This document shows, piece after piece, positions 26,276-35,081 of a DNA stretch of 64,000 bases. The translations under genes were made by a program, and so were the position numbers. The notes below the pieces were generated by a model. The model made no database searches and was not told where the DNA came from. It was given only the letters and a program-made list of their open reading frames with translations. The stretch comes from Ralstonia sp. UNC404CL21Col (lineage in GTDB: Bacteria; Pseudomonadota; Gammaproteobacteria; Burkholderiales; Burkholderiaceae): contig NZ_JIBE01000003.1 of assembly GCF_000620465.1 (NCBI RefSeq), forward strand, positions 1,364,001-1,428,000, given 5' to 3'. The first letter of the stretch is position 1, and each line of letters begins with the position of its first letter.

Positions 26276-27094
26276 TTATTCAGTCAGGAACATCACGTCG
26301 CGGGCCAGCGGCATCAGGTGCTGGCCTCCGTCGACGAACAGCGTGGTGCCGGTCACGGCGCGGGCGGTGGCGAGGTAACACACCGCCTCGGCGATGTCTT
26401 CCGGCGTGGACGACTGGCCCAGCGGCGTCATCTGGTGCGCGCGTGCAAACCCGCCCTGCGACTGGTCGCCCGACACCATCGTGATGCCCGGCGCCACGCC
26501 CACCACGCGCAGCGCGGGCGCCAGGGCCTGCGCAAGCTGCATCGTGGCTGTCGACAGCGCCGCCTTCGACAATGTGTAAGAGAGGAAATCCGGGTTCAGA
26601 TTGTCGAGCTTCTGGTCGAGCAGGTTGACGACGACGCCGCGGCGCTCGGCACCATCGGCCGTCAACGCACGGTGCAGCTCGCGCGACAGCAGCAGCGGCG
26701 CCGCCACGTTGGTGCGCATGTGCGTATCGAGCGACGCATAGCTGAAGCTCGTCGCCACGTCGTACTGGAACAAAGACGCGTTGTTGACCAGGCAGGTGGG
26801 CGTACCCAGTGCAGCGCTGCAATCGGCAATCAGGCGGCCAGCGGCGGCTTCGTCCGACAGGTCGGCCTGCAGCACGGCGGCGCGGCGGCCCATGGCGGTG
26901 ATCTCGGCGGCCACGGCATCGGCCTCGGCGCGCGAGCGGTGGCAATGCACGGCAACATCCCACCCGTGGCGGGCCAGCGCCAGGGCAATGACTCGCCCCA
27001 CGCGGCGGCCTGCGCCGGTAACGAGGGCGATGCGCCGCTGTGTAGCGGATTCTGCGGCCGATTCCGCAGTGGACTGGTTGGGCGTCTGCGCCAT
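26276..27094 (-). CDS. folM: Pteridine-reductase-like SDR (FolM-type dihydromonapterin reductase)
   Basis: This short-chain dehydrogenase (272 residues) has TGAGRRVGRVIA at about 26-37, the TGxxxRxG form that marks the pteridine reductase/FolM branch, NNAS for the cofactor pocket, and the catalytic pair in SYTLSKAAL (YxxxK). FolM reduces dihydromonapterin with NADPH. The gene directly precedes folB, which strengthens a pterin role. The first 20 residues are a low-complexity extension (QSTAESAAESATQ); the fold starts after that. It is divergent from the MidA-type gene with only 16 bp between start codons. Confidence 0.86.
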   Translation of the reverse strand: MAQTPNQSTAESAAESATQRRIALVTGAGRRVGRVIALALARHGWDVAVHCHRSRAEADAVAAEITAMGRRAAVLQADLSDEAAAGRLIADCSAALGTPTCLVNNASLFQYDVATSFSYASLDTHMRTNVAAPLLLSRELHRALTADGAERRGVVVNLLDQKLDNLNPDFLSYTLSKAALSTATMQLAQALAPALRVVGVAPGITMVSGDQSQGGFARAHQMTPLGQSSTPEDIAEAVCYLATARAVTGTTLFVDGGQHLMPLARDVMFLTE

Positions 27095-27110
27095 TGTTTA
27101 CAATCCGGCG

Positions 27111-28304
27111 ATGAGCAAAACCGTGAGTTTACCGCTTCCCAACGAGGCGGCGCAGGCGCAGTCCGCGCACCTGTTCGCCGTGATCGCCGACGCCATTGCG
27201 AGCGCCGGCGGCTGGCTTCCGTTCGACCGCTACATGGAACTGGCGCTCTACGCGCCCGGTCTGGGCTACTACAGCGGCGGCGCGGCCAAGTTTGGCCGCC
27301 GCGTGGAAGACGGCGGCGACTTCATCACCGCGCCCGAACTGACGCCGTTCTTCGGGCGCACCGTGGCGCACCAGATCGCGCAGGTGCTGCAGGCTCTGCC
27401 CGAAGGCCAGCGCCACGTGCTGGAATTTGGCGCCGGCACCGGCAAGCTGGCCGCCGACATCCTCACCGAACTGGATGCGCTGGGCGCACGGCCCGACAGC
27501 TACGGCATCGTCGAACTCTCCGGCGAGCTGCGCCAGCGCCAGCAGGAACGCCTGACTGCGCTCGGCCCCGAGCTGGGCGCGCTCGCGCGGTGGCACGACA
27601 CGTTGCCCGCGCCGTTCACTGGCGTGATGGTCGGCAACGAAGTGCTCGATGCGATGCCCGTGTCGCTCTGGGCGCGCCGCGGCGGCGTGTGGCACCAGCG
27701 CGGCGTGATGCTCGATGCCGACAACGGCCTGCAATGGGAAGACCGGCTTGCTGACCCGTCGGAGGTGCCCGCCAAGCTGGCCGCACTGCCGGGCACGGAC
27801 GATCTCGTCACCGAATCACACGAAGCCGCCGAGGGCTTCATCCGCAGCGCCGGCGCGGCACTTGAGCGCGGCTTGCTGCTGCTGATCGACTACGGTTTCC
27901 CCGCTGCGGAGTACTACCACGCGCAGCGCGCCAACGGCACGCTTATGTGCCACTACCGCCAGCACGCGCACGACGATCCGTTCTGGCTGCCCGGCCTGCA
28001 GGACATCACCGCGCACGTCGATTTTTCGGGGATTGCCCAGGCGGGGCAGGAAGCCGGGCTGGAACTGCTCGGCTACACAAGCCAGGCGCGGTTTCTGTTG
28101 AGCGCCGGCGTGGGGCAGCTGCTGATGACGCTCGATCCGTCCGATCCGATGCAGTTTCTGCCGGCCGCCAATGCCGTGCAGAAGCTACTGTCGGAAGCGG
28201 AAATGGGCGAGCTGTTCAAGGCCATCGCGCTGGGCAAGGGCATCGATGCGGCGCTGCCGCTGGCCGGCTTTGCCGATGCAGACCGCTCGAACCGCTTGGG
28301 TTAG
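27111..28304 (+). CDS. MidA/NDUFAF7-type SAM-dependent methyltransferase
   Basis: Members of this family methylate an arginine of a complex I subunit in mitochondria; bacterial members are less known. The 397-residue protein has GGDFITAPELTPFFG near 72-86, the SAM loop EFGAGTGKLA near 104-113, GNEVLDAMPV near 175-184 and LLIDYGFPAAEYYH near 260-273, all family marks. The ATG at 27111 is only 16 bp from the divergent folM start, so the promoters must overlap or lie inside the opposite gene. The 3' end is 4 bp from the end of the convergent ampG. Confidence 0.88.
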   Translation: MSKTVSLPLPNEAAQAQSAHLFAVIADAIASAGGWLPFDRYMELALYAPGLGYYSGGAAKFGRRVEDGGDFITAPELTPFFGRTVAHQIAQVLQALPEGQRHVLEFGAGTGKLAADILTELDALGARPDSYGIVELSGELRQRQQERLTALGPELGALARWHDTLPAPFTGVMVGNEVLDAMPVSLWARRGGVWHQRGVMLDADNGLQWEDRLADPSEVPAKLAALPGTDDLVTESHEAAEGFIRSAGAALERGLLLLIDYGFPAAEYYHAQRANGTLMCHYRQHAHDDPFWLPGLQDITAHVDFSGIAQAGQEAGLELLGYTSQARFLLSAGVGQLLMTLDPSDPMQFLPAANAVQKLLSEAEMGELFKAIALGKGIDAALPLAGFADADRSNRLG

Positions 28305-28308
28305 TCGA

Positions 28309-29598
28309 TCAGGCTGACGCGGCCTTGGCTGCTTTGGCTTCCAAGGCGCGTTCGTTCTGCTCGGCTTCGTAGCGGCCGATCGTGCCGCGCATCCACCACA
28401 GCAGCGCCAGGCCCGGGAAGGCAAACACCACGGTCATCAGATAGAACGCGGGCCAGCCGTAGGCTTCAACGAGGTAGCCCGAGGTGGGCCCGACGTACAC
28501 GCGGCCGATGGAAGCCAGCGCCGACAGCAACGCATACTGCGTCGCCGAGAACGACCGGTTGCACAGCGCCATCAGCAACGCCACAAAGGCCGCCGTGCCC
28601 ATGCCCCCGCAGATGTTCTCGATGCCGATGGCCACCGCCATCGTCCACAGATGCTGCGGCGTCACGGCCAGCACCCAATAGCCCAGGTTCGACACCGCCT
28701 GCAGCACGCCAAAAAGCAGCAGCGCCCTCACCAGCCCCAGCCGGACCATCAGCGTGCCGCCATACAGTGCGCCCACGATGGTGGCGGCCAAGCCGAGCGT
28801 CTTGTTGACGATGCCGACCTCACCGGCAGAAAAGCCGACACCGCGAATCAGGAACGTGGTCGACAGGCTGCCCGCAAACGCATCGCCCAGTTTGTAGAGC
28901 ACGATCAACGCCAGCAGCGCCCAGGCGCCACGGCGCGAGAAAAAGTCCCGCAGCGGGCCGACCACCGCTTCCTGCAGGCTGCGCGGCGGGCGCGCCGACA
29001 CCTCCGGCTCGGGCGACCACAGCGTCGTGAAGATACCCAGCGCCATCAGGCCGGCCATCAGCAGATACATGTTGCTCCAGCCCATCACGCGATCGGCCAG
29101 ATACAGCGCCAGGCCGCCCGACACCAGCATCGCGAGCCGGTAGCCGAGCACCTTCACGGCTGCGCCGACGCCGCGCTCGCTCGAATGCAGCACATCGGTG
29201 CTGTAGGCATCGAAGACGATGTCCTGCGACGCCGACAAAAACGCCACCAGCACCGCCAGCCCGGCCAGTGCCCAGAGCGCGGCGTGCGGCGGCGTGAACG
29301 CCATGGCGGCAATCGACGCCACCAGCCCCGCCTGCGTCAGGACCAGCCAGCCGCGCCGGCGTCCCATGAGGGGCGGCGTGAAGCGGTCCATCAGCGGCGC
29401 CCAGAGGAATTTGAAGATGTACGCCTGCCCCACCAGCGAGAACAGCCCGATGGTGCGGATATCCAGCCCTTCCACCGTCATCCACGCCTGCAGCGTGCCG
29501 GAGGTGAGCGCCAGCGGCAGGCCGGAGGCAAAGCCCAGCAGCAGCATCGCGCCGATGCGGCGGTTGCGGAAAATATCGAGGTAATCGTGGAAGGTCAT
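28309..29598 (-). CDS. ampG: AmpG-like muropeptide permease (MFS)
   Basis: AmpG imports GlcNAc-anhydroMurNAc peptides from cell-wall turnover and so influences beta-lactamase induction. The 429-residue protein has 12 predicted membrane segments and the family start NRRIGAMLLLGFASGLPLALT, with MDRFTPPLMGRRRGW after the third helix and DAYSTDVLHSSERG in the middle. The C-terminus ends in a short Ala/Lys-rich tail. It is convergent with the MidA-type gene and divergent from the M48 peptidase gene. Confidence 0.9.
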   Translation of the reverse strand: MTFHDYLDIFRNRRIGAMLLLGFASGLPLALTSGTLQAWMTVEGLDIRTIGLFSLVGQAYIFKFLWAPLMDRFTPPLMGRRRGWLVLTQAGLVASIAAMAFTPPHAALWALAGLAVLVAFLSASQDIVFDAYSTDVLHSSERGVGAAVKVLGYRLAMLVSGGLALYLADRVMGWSNMYLLMAGLMALGIFTTLWSPEPEVSARPPRSLQEAVVGPLRDFFSRRGAWALLALIVLYKLGDAFAGSLSTTFLIRGVGFSAGEVGIVNKTLGLAATIVGALYGGTLMVRLGLVRALLLFGVLQAVSNLGYWVLAVTPQHLWTMAVAIGIENICGGMGTAAFVALLMALCNRSFSATQYALLSALASIGRVYVGPTSGYLVEAYGWPAFYLMTVVFAFPGLALLWWMRGTIGRYEAEQNERALEAKAAKAASA

Positions 29599-29695
29599 GC
29601 GGCGGGCCGGAGGCGAGTGCGAATGCGGGTTGCCACGTAGCGTGGCACGGTGCGTTGGCCGATATTATGTCGCACGGATTCGGCCCCTCACCCAT

Positions 29696-30640
29696 ATGCC
29701 CCGCGCCACACGCTCCCTGCTGATCGCCATCGGCCTCGCGCTATCTGCGTGGGCCGCCGCCATGGACGGCCCGCTGCCCGTGCCCGCCGACGGCGTGAAG
29801 CTGGAAGCGCCGACCACCACATCGCCCAACATCCGCCTCGTCATTCCGGCGCAAGAAATCGACAAGCGCGCGCTGGCGGAGTACCAAGGCATCGTCGACA
29901 ACGCGGCCCACGAAGGCGCGCTGGCGCCCGACAACGTGCCCGACCTCATCCGCATCCGCAGCATCGTCAGGCGCCTCACGCCGCAGGCGCCGCGCTGGAA
30001 CCCCGACGCCGCGCGCTGGCAGTGGGAGGTCAACCTGATCGGCTCGTCGCAGGTAAATGCCTTTTGCATGCCCGGCGGCAAGATCGCCGTGTTCTCGGGG
30101 CTGCTCGAACAGTTCAAGCTGACGGACGACGAACTCGCCATGGCGCTCGGCCACGAGATCGCCCACGCGCTGCGCGAGCACGCCCGCGCCCGCGCCGGCC
30201 AGCGCGAGATCACCAACCTGGGCGCCAACGTCATCTCGCAGCTGTTCGGCTTCGGCAATCGGGGCGACACGGACCTTGGCGAAGGCGCCAAGATGCACCT
30301 GCTCGCCTTCTCGCGTGCGGAGGAAACCGAGGCCGACCTGGTCGGCATGGACATCGCCTCCCGCGCCGGCTACGACCCGCGCGCCGCGCTCACCCTGTGG
30401 CAGAAAATGGGTTCGATCGGCGGGACGGAGCAAAAGCAGTTTCTATCGACGCACCCCTCGGGGCGCACGCGCATGGCCGTACTGTCGCGCCATTTGCCCG
30501 AAACGCTCACGCTGTTTGCCGATGCCCGCCATATGACGATGGCGAAACTGCCGGAATATCGGTCGAACATGCAATATCTGGGCGCGGCGCCTGTTGATAA
30601 TGGCGACGAAGCGCCGATGCGGCCGATGGTGCGGCGGTAG
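29696..30640 (+). CDS. Periplasmic M48-family metallopeptidase
   Basis: Zinc peptidases of this group act in envelope quality control (BepA and LoiP relatives). The protein (314 residues from ATG 29696) starts with a signal peptide (RSLLIAIGLALSAWAAA), then has ALGHEIAHALREH with the HExxH zinc motif near 155-159, and ETEADLVGMDIASRAGYDP with the third ligand about 60 residues later. HPSGRTRMAVL near the end is also typical. The longer frame from 29597 is rejected because it would overlap the ampG start and spoil the signal sequence. Confidence 0.9.
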   Translation: MPRATRSLLIAIGLALSAWAAAMDGPLPVPADGVKLEAPTTTSPNIRLVIPAQEIDKRALAEYQGIVDNAAHEGALAPDNVPDLIRIRSIVRRLTPQAPRWNPDAARWQWEVNLIGSSQVNAFCMPGGKIAVFSGLLEQFKLTDDELAMALGHEIAHALREHARARAGQREITNLGANVISQLFGFGNRGDTDLGEGAKMHLLAFSRAEETEADLVGMDIASRAGYDPRAALTLWQKMGSIGGTEQKQFLSTHPSGRTRMAVLSRHLPETLTLFADARHMTMAKLPEYRSNMQYLGAAPVDNGDEAPMRPMVRR

Positions 30641-30647
30641 ACAGCAA

Positions 30648-31571
30648 TCAACGTGTCTGTGGCTGTCCGCCCGAGCCGGGACGCTGCGCCGCATTCGCCT
30701 TCGCCGTGGGGCCTGACCGTGCCCGCCGCGACAACGCCATCCCCGCCACCGTCGCGCCCAGGATCAGCACCGCGCCGCCCGTCTGCATCGGGCTGAACCA
30801 TTCGCCCAGGACGAGCGCGCCGAGCACTGTCGCCGTCAGCGGGCTGAGCAGCGACAGGAACGTCACGTCTGCGCCGAGCACGCCGATACCGCGCACCCAC
30901 AGCCAGTAGCCCAACGCCGTGCCGATGACGATGAGGTACGCAAAGCCCACCGCGTTACGCGCCGTGAGCGCGGGCGGCAGGCCTTCCACGAACAACGCCA
31001 CCGGCAGCAGGACCAGGCCGCCGAGCGCGAGCTGCCAGGCGGCCACTGCCAACGGCGTGCCGATGCGGCCCCAGCGTTCGATGAGCACCGTGCCGATCGC
31101 CATCGAGAACGCCGCGGCCAGCGCAGCCAGCACGCCGATTGCATCGAGCTTGGCGGCTGGGCCGAGAATCAGCAGCCCCACCCCCAACGAGCCGGCCAGC
31201 GCCGCGGCCAGTTGTGCGGGACGCGGCTTGCGCGCAAGCAGTGGCCACGCGAGCAGCGCGACCACCAGCGGTTGGGCCGACATGATCGTCGCTGCCACGC
31301 CGCCTGGCAGACGCTGCGCCGCCAAGAACAAGAGCGCGAAGAACACGCCGATATTCGCCAGCCCGAGAAACAGCAAGGGAAGCAACTTGCTACGCGGCGG
31401 AAGGCCAGGGCCGAGAAGCATGAGCAGGACCCCTGCCGGGAGCGCACGCAGCGCCCCGACCAGCAAGGGATGGCCGACGGGCAGCGTCTGTGTGAAGACG
31501 AGATAGGTCGTGCCCCACAGCACCGGCGCCGCAGCGGTGGCCAGCATCAACGTCAGACGGTCGAACTGCAT
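30648..31571 (-). CDS. EamA/DMT-superfamily exporter
   Basis: A drug/metabolite transporter of 307 residues with ten predicted membrane segments in two EamA repeats (about 7-135 and 145-280). RALPAGVLLMLL and FLSLLSPLTATVLGALVLGEWFSPMQ are characteristic of the two repeats. The start is ATG 31571; an upstream extension would include operator DNA. It is divergent from marR, and the two share a pair of matching operator-like sites, so it is probably repressed by that MarR protein. The substrate is unknown. Its end is 7 bp from the convergent M48 gene. Confidence 0.9.
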   Translation of the reverse strand: MQFDRLTLMLATAAAPVLWGTTYLVFTQTLPVGHPLLVGALRALPAGVLLMLLGPGLPPRSKLLPLLFLGLANIGVFFALLFLAAQRLPGGVAATIMSAQPLVVALLAWPLLARKPRPAQLAAALAGSLGVGLLILGPAAKLDAIGVLAALAAAFSMAIGTVLIERWGRIGTPLAVAAWQLALGGLVLLPVALFVEGLPPALTARNAVGFAYLIVIGTALGYWLWVRGIGVLGADVTFLSLLSPLTATVLGALVLGEWFSPMQTGGAVLILGATVAGMALSRRARSGPTAKANAAQRPGSGGQPQTR

Positions 31572-31590
31572 GATGAATCTCCATGTCACG

Positions 31591-31609
31591 TTATTTGATA
31601 TCGAAATAA
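31591..31609. promoter_or_regulatory. MarR-type operator 1 (eamA side)
   Basis: TTATTTGATATCGAAATAA is a near-palindrome 20 bp upstream of the eamA start. Its reverse complement shares the pattern ATTTCGAYATCRAAT with a second site at 31760-31776 next to marR. Two similar sites bracketing a divergent MarR/transporter gap suggest repression of both genes. Confidence 0.6.
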
Positions 31610-31759
31610 ATGAGGACACTGACGTCTGGTCTTCGCTTCCCTGCAGCAAGACAGGCGCTACCAGGTAAGTACCTCGCTTTGCCCCCGCGCCACGCGTGAT
31701 GGCACGCATTGTCTGCGCAGCGCAAAACCGATACGATTTCGCAGAGCCTCGACATCAAG

Positions 31760-31776
31760 TAATTCGATGTCGAAAT
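31760..31776. promoter_or_regulatory. MarR-type operator 2 (marR side)
   Basis: TAATTCGATGTCGAAAT contains the 12-bp near-palindrome TTCGATGTCGAA and fits the same pattern as the site at 31591. It lies about 20 bp upstream of the marR start, where a bound repressor would block transcription. Confidence 0.6.
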
Positions 31777-31794
31777 ACTAGGACGAGGATTTTT

Positions 31795-32304
31795 ATGGGT
31801 CAAGGTGATTCCGCATCCCCGCAGGGCGGACCGATGGACAACATCCTCGCGCAATGGCGGCGCGAGCGCCCGGACATCGACCCGAGCCCGATGGCCGTCT
31901 GCGGCGATGTCTGGCGCGCCGGCGAGCGGTTGCGCAGCGGCGTGGTCGCCAACGTGGCCGGAGCCGATCTCGACATGGCGGGTTTTGACGTGCTGCTGAC
32001 GCTGCGCCGCAACGGCCGCGATCAGGCGCTGTCCCCTTCGGCGCTGGCCAAGGACATGATGCTGTCGACGTCCGCCATGACGAATCGGCTCGACCGGCTG
32101 GAAAAGCGCGGCCTGATCGCCCGCAAGACCGATCCGGACGACCGGCGCGGGCTGCAGATCGTGCTGACCGACGAAGGCTTCGCGCTGGTCGACGGGCTGG
32201 TCGCCTCGCATGTGCAGACCGAAGAGCGGATGCTTGCGGCGTTGAGTCAGGCGGAGCGGGCGATGTTGCGAGAGCTGCTAGGGAAGATCGGCGCAGGCGA
32301 TTGA
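31795..32304 (+). CDS. MarR-family repressor
   Basis: The 169-residue protein has a winged helix from about 55 to 125: LSPSALAKDMMLSTSAMTNRLDRLEKRGLIARK is the recognition part, and DPDDRRGLQIVLTDEG is the wing. It is divergent from the EamA exporter gene. The two matching palindromes in the shared gap point to autoregulation and control of the exporter. The inducing compound cannot be told. Confidence 0.9.
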   Translation: MGQGDSASPQGGPMDNILAQWRRERPDIDPSPMAVCGDVWRAGERLRSGVVANVAGADLDMAGFDVLLTLRRNGRDQALSPSALAKDMMLSTSAMTNRLDRLEKRGLIARKTDPDDRRGLQIVLTDEGFALVDGLVASHVQTEERMLAALSQAERAMLRELLGKIGAGD

Positions 32305-32329
32305 GTTCGACCGACAGGAGAACACGTTC

Positions 32330-32935
32330 ATGCTGAAGCGATTCAAAAACCTGTTCGGCCGACCCGCGCCGACACCGACATCGGAAGACCCGCTGCGCGA
32401 CGACGACATCCTGCGGGACGACCTGTCTCCCAGCGCGGACGCGATCGACGCCCTGGCCGAGTTCGTGCGCCTGGTGGCGGCCCCGTGTGGGCAGGCCGAG
32501 GCGGACCAGCTGGCCGCGTCCGTGCGGACCGGCGACCTCCCGGGCGACGATATCGCCGGGCTGTTGACGTGGTCGATTGGCCGAAACCTGGGCGACGGCG
32601 CACCGTGGACGCTCGCCATCTGGGTCGATTGGAAAGCCTGGGATGAAATCGAATGGCAGACGGAGAAGCTGCTCGACACGCTGGGCATCGGGGCGCGCTG
32701 GGAATGGGCCCGCGCTGAAGCCGAGCGCACGGTTGCAGAGGGGCTGCTCGATTTCGGCGCGTGGCTGCGTCCGCATGGCTACGAATTGCTGCACGTCGAT
32801 ACCGGCGGCGACGACTACTTTGCGTTTCCCATCCGGGCGGATCTGCTGCAAACCGGACTTGCCCACGCCGAGCGCGCAGGGCTGAAGGTCGCGCAGGCCG
32901 ACGACTTTCGCGCGTCGCAAGGGCTGTCGCTCTAG
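32330..32935 (+). CDS. Conserved hypothetical protein (DUF6630-like?)
   Basis: The 201-residue soluble protein has no signal or membrane segment. It is acidic, with two regions: LAIWVDWKAWDEIEWQTEKL (about 94-113) and a C-terminal half ending in DDYFAFPIRADLLQTGL. The tryptophan-rich first part and the FPIR ending recall DUF6630 proteins, but I am not sure. A ribosome site (AGGAGAA) precedes the ATG. It lies 25 bp after marR on the same strand and may be cotranscribed. Confidence 0.75.
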   Translation: MLKRFKNLFGRPAPTPTSEDPLRDDDILRDDLSPSADAIDALAEFVRLVAAPCGQAEADQLAASVRTGDLPGDDIAGLLTWSIGRNLGDGAPWTLAIWVDWKAWDEIEWQTEKLLDTLGIGARWEWARAEAERTVAEGLLDFGAWLRPHGYELLHVDTGGDDYFAFPIRADLLQTGLAHAERAGLKVAQADDFRASQGLSL

Positions 32936-33047
32936 CCCCGCCTTGTTTACCGCAACAACCCCGTAAGAAGACGGGTCGCGCGCCGGGCCATTCCTCTTTA
33001 CGATGGCGGCTCACGTGTGCGCGTGGGGCGCCAACCTGGAGGAGCGT

Positions 33048-33803
33048 GTGAGCCTGACCATCCTGTGTGTGCTGGTGATCGTGGCAGCGGTGTGCGCAGC
33101 ACGCGGCCGACGTCGGCCTGCGCGCGGGCTGGCGGTGTTCAGTGGTGTGCTGGTGATCGCGATCGGCTGTGGGCCGGTGCCGGCGTGGCTGCTCGATTCG
33201 CTGGAAAAACCGTTCGAGAACGAGCCGCAGATCCAATGGGGCACGCGCAACGCCATCGTGCTGCTGGGCGCGGGCACGTTCCGTGTGGGCGATGAGGTCG
33301 AGCCGGGGCTGTTCTCGTATCCGCGGCTGGTGGAAACCACGCAGCTGTACCAGACGTGCCGCAAGTCGGATGGCGATTGCAAGATCCTCGTCAGCGGCGG
33401 CGATGCACGCCACCATGGCTTACCGGAAGCAACGGTGTATCAGCGCGAGCTTGTCAGGCTGGGTGTGGCCAAGGACGACGTGCTCATAGAACCCCGGAGC
33501 ATGAACACGTGGCAGAACGCGCAGTTCTCGCGCACGGTGCTGTCGCAATACGCGCCGGACCGCACGGTGCTCGTGTCGTCGGCCATCCATCTGCGGCGCA
33601 GCCTGCTCTATTTCACGCACTTCGGCATGGCGCCAATTCCGGTGCGCGCAGACGATCTGCAGGCCGCGGCATCGCCCTTGCCGATGGCATACAACTTTGC
33701 GCTGACCGATTTCGCGCTGCACGAGTGGATCGGCATTGCGCGGTATCACGTGTACAACGCGCTGGGCTGGAACCCGGCGCGCATCAATCCCGGCGACGCC
33801 TGA
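33048..33803 (+). CDS. YdcF-like DUF218 inner-membrane protein
   Basis: DUF218 proteins (YdcF, ElyC/SanA relatives) act at the envelope. I choose the GTG at 33048 behind GGAGGAG; an ATG at 33003 is possible. The protein has two N-terminal hydrophobic segments (TILCVLVIVAAVCAA and GLAVFSGVLVIAIGC), then the DUF218 core: NAIVLLGAGTF, ILVSGGDARHHGLPEA, VLIEPRSMNTWQNAQ and VLVSSAIHLRRSLLYF. The C-terminus ends in the usual HEWIGIARYHVYNALGW. It is followed by a 308-bp gap. Confidence 0.85.
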   Translation: MSLTILCVLVIVAAVCAARGRRRPARGLAVFSGVLVIAIGCGPVPAWLLDSLEKPFENEPQIQWGTRNAIVLLGAGTFRVGDEVEPGLFSYPRLVETTQLYQTCRKSDGDCKILVSGGDARHHGLPEATVYQRELVRLGVAKDDVLIEPRSMNTWQNAQFSRTVLSQYAPDRTVLVSSAIHLRRSLLYFTHFGMAPIPVRADDLQAAASPLPMAYNFALTDFALHEWIGIARYHVYNALGWNPARINPGDA

Positions 33804-34111
33804 CTCGCTTCGCTGCACCCCACCGTTCGAAGCGGCGCTCTAGTGCTTCCGGAGGGCAGCAAAAATCCGGCGCCGACCTATACTTTGTGCATCGCAACAT
33901 CCGGGCATCGCAATGCGCCACCTCGGCCGTATTGAAGCTCACCGCCTCATCACCATTGGCAAGCTTGCTTGCCACCACCCGCCCACCGGGCGCGGCCATC
34001 CCTGACGGGAATCGCTGACGATTCCTGCGCCAGCAAGCAGGCCGCTGCGTAAGCAGCGCCCGCCCCGCCAGCCACACCTCAGAAGCAAACCAACAAGCAA
34101 GGGGAACCCTC
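33804..34111. other. Intergenic region upstream of the SPFH gene
   Basis: No gene is supported here. It contains a TATACT (33879-33884) that could be a -10 element and a small perfect hairpin GGCAAGC/GCTTGCC at 33958-33973. The ribosome site GGGGA for the next gene lies near 34100. Open frames across it on both strands look like shadows. Confidence 0.4.
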
Positions 34112-35020
34112 ATGCCTCAAGTCACGGCAAGCAAGCTGCCGGTCAAACTGCTCGCGCTCGTCTTCGGTGCTGTCGCGGCGCTGGTGATCGGGCGGACTTT
34201 CCTGCTGAACTGGCAGATCATTCCGCCCGGCTACACGGGCATCAAGATCAACCGGCTGGTCGATCGCGGCATCACGCATGAAAACGTCGTCACCGGGTTC
34301 GTGTTCTACAACCCTGTGCAGACCGCGATCATCCAATACCCGACCTACGTGCAGCGCGTGATCTGGACGCAAGACGTGAATGAAGGCCGCGCGCTCAACG
34401 AAGAGCTGACGTTCAACACCAAGGACGCCGTGCCCGTCAACGTGGACGTGGCCGTCTCGTACCAGCTCGATCGGGAGAAAGTGCCGGCGTTCTACACCAA
34501 CTTCCGCGCCGATCGCATCGAGACCTTCACGCACGGCTACCTGCGTGACACCGCGCGCAACGTGATCGTCGCCATCGGCTCGGAATACAACTTCGACGAC
34601 GTGAATGGCGGCAAGAAGGAAGAGTTCGTCGCGCGGCTCACCAAGGAGCTGGACGCGCGGCTCGCACCGCTGGGCGTGTCGATCAAGCAGTTCGGCATCG
34701 TCGGTTCGCTGCGCCCGCCGCGTGCGCTGCTCGATGCGGTGAGCGCCAAGACCAAGGCCATCCAGGACGCCATCCGCACCGAGAACGAAGTGCGCTCCGC
34801 CCAGGCCGAGGCCAAGAAGCGCGTGGCGATTGCCGAAGGCGAAGCCGCCGCCAACCGTGCGCTCGCCTCGTCGCTGGATGACCGCCTGCTGGCATGGGAG
34901 CGCCTGAAGCTCGAACGTGCCGCCATCGAGAAGTGGAACGGCGTGACGCCGAGTGTGATGGCGGGCGGCAACGGCGGCGGCATGTTGTTCAACATCCCGG
35001 CCGGCGCGCAAACCAAGTAA
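34112..35020 (+). CDS. SPFH/band 7 (prohibitin-like) membrane protein
   Basis: SPFH proteins form ring assemblies in the membrane and often scaffold proteases. The 302-residue protein has one N-terminal membrane segment (LLALVFGAVAALVIG), an SPFH domain (about 37-215, with IPPGYTGIKINR at its start), and a helical flotillin-like coil (about 215-275; AKTKAIQDAIRTENEVRSAQAEAKKRVAIAEGE). It ends in a glycine-rich stretch (VMAGGNGGGMLF). No NfeD or protease partner is adjacent; it seems monocistronic, with a terminator close behind. Confidence 0.9.
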   Translation: MPQVTASKLPVKLLALVFGAVAALVIGRTFLLNWQIIPPGYTGIKINRLVDRGITHENVVTGFVFYNPVQTAIIQYPTYVQRVIWTQDVNEGRALNEELTFNTKDAVPVNVDVAVSYQLDREKVPAFYTNFRADRIETFTHGYLRDTARNVIVAIGSEYNFDDVNGGKKEEFVARLTKELDARLAPLGVSIKQFGIVGSLRPPRALLDAVSAKTKAIQDAIRTENEVRSAQAEAKKRVAIAEGEAAANRALASSLDDRLLAWERLKLERAAIEKWNGVTPSVMAGGNGGGMLFNIPAGAQTK

Positions 35021-35034
35021 GCCGCACCGCCAAA

Positions 35035-35062
35035 GAAAAACGCGCCCGAAGGCGCGTTTTTC
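35035..35062. terminator. Bidirectional Rho-independent terminator
   Basis: AAAAACGCGCC, loop CGAA, GGCGCGTTTTT forms a GC-rich stem with A and T tracts on both sides. It lies between the convergent ends of the SPFH gene and argC and can serve both. Confidence 0.9.
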
Positions 35063-35081
35063 GTTTCCGCTCAGGCGGCGA

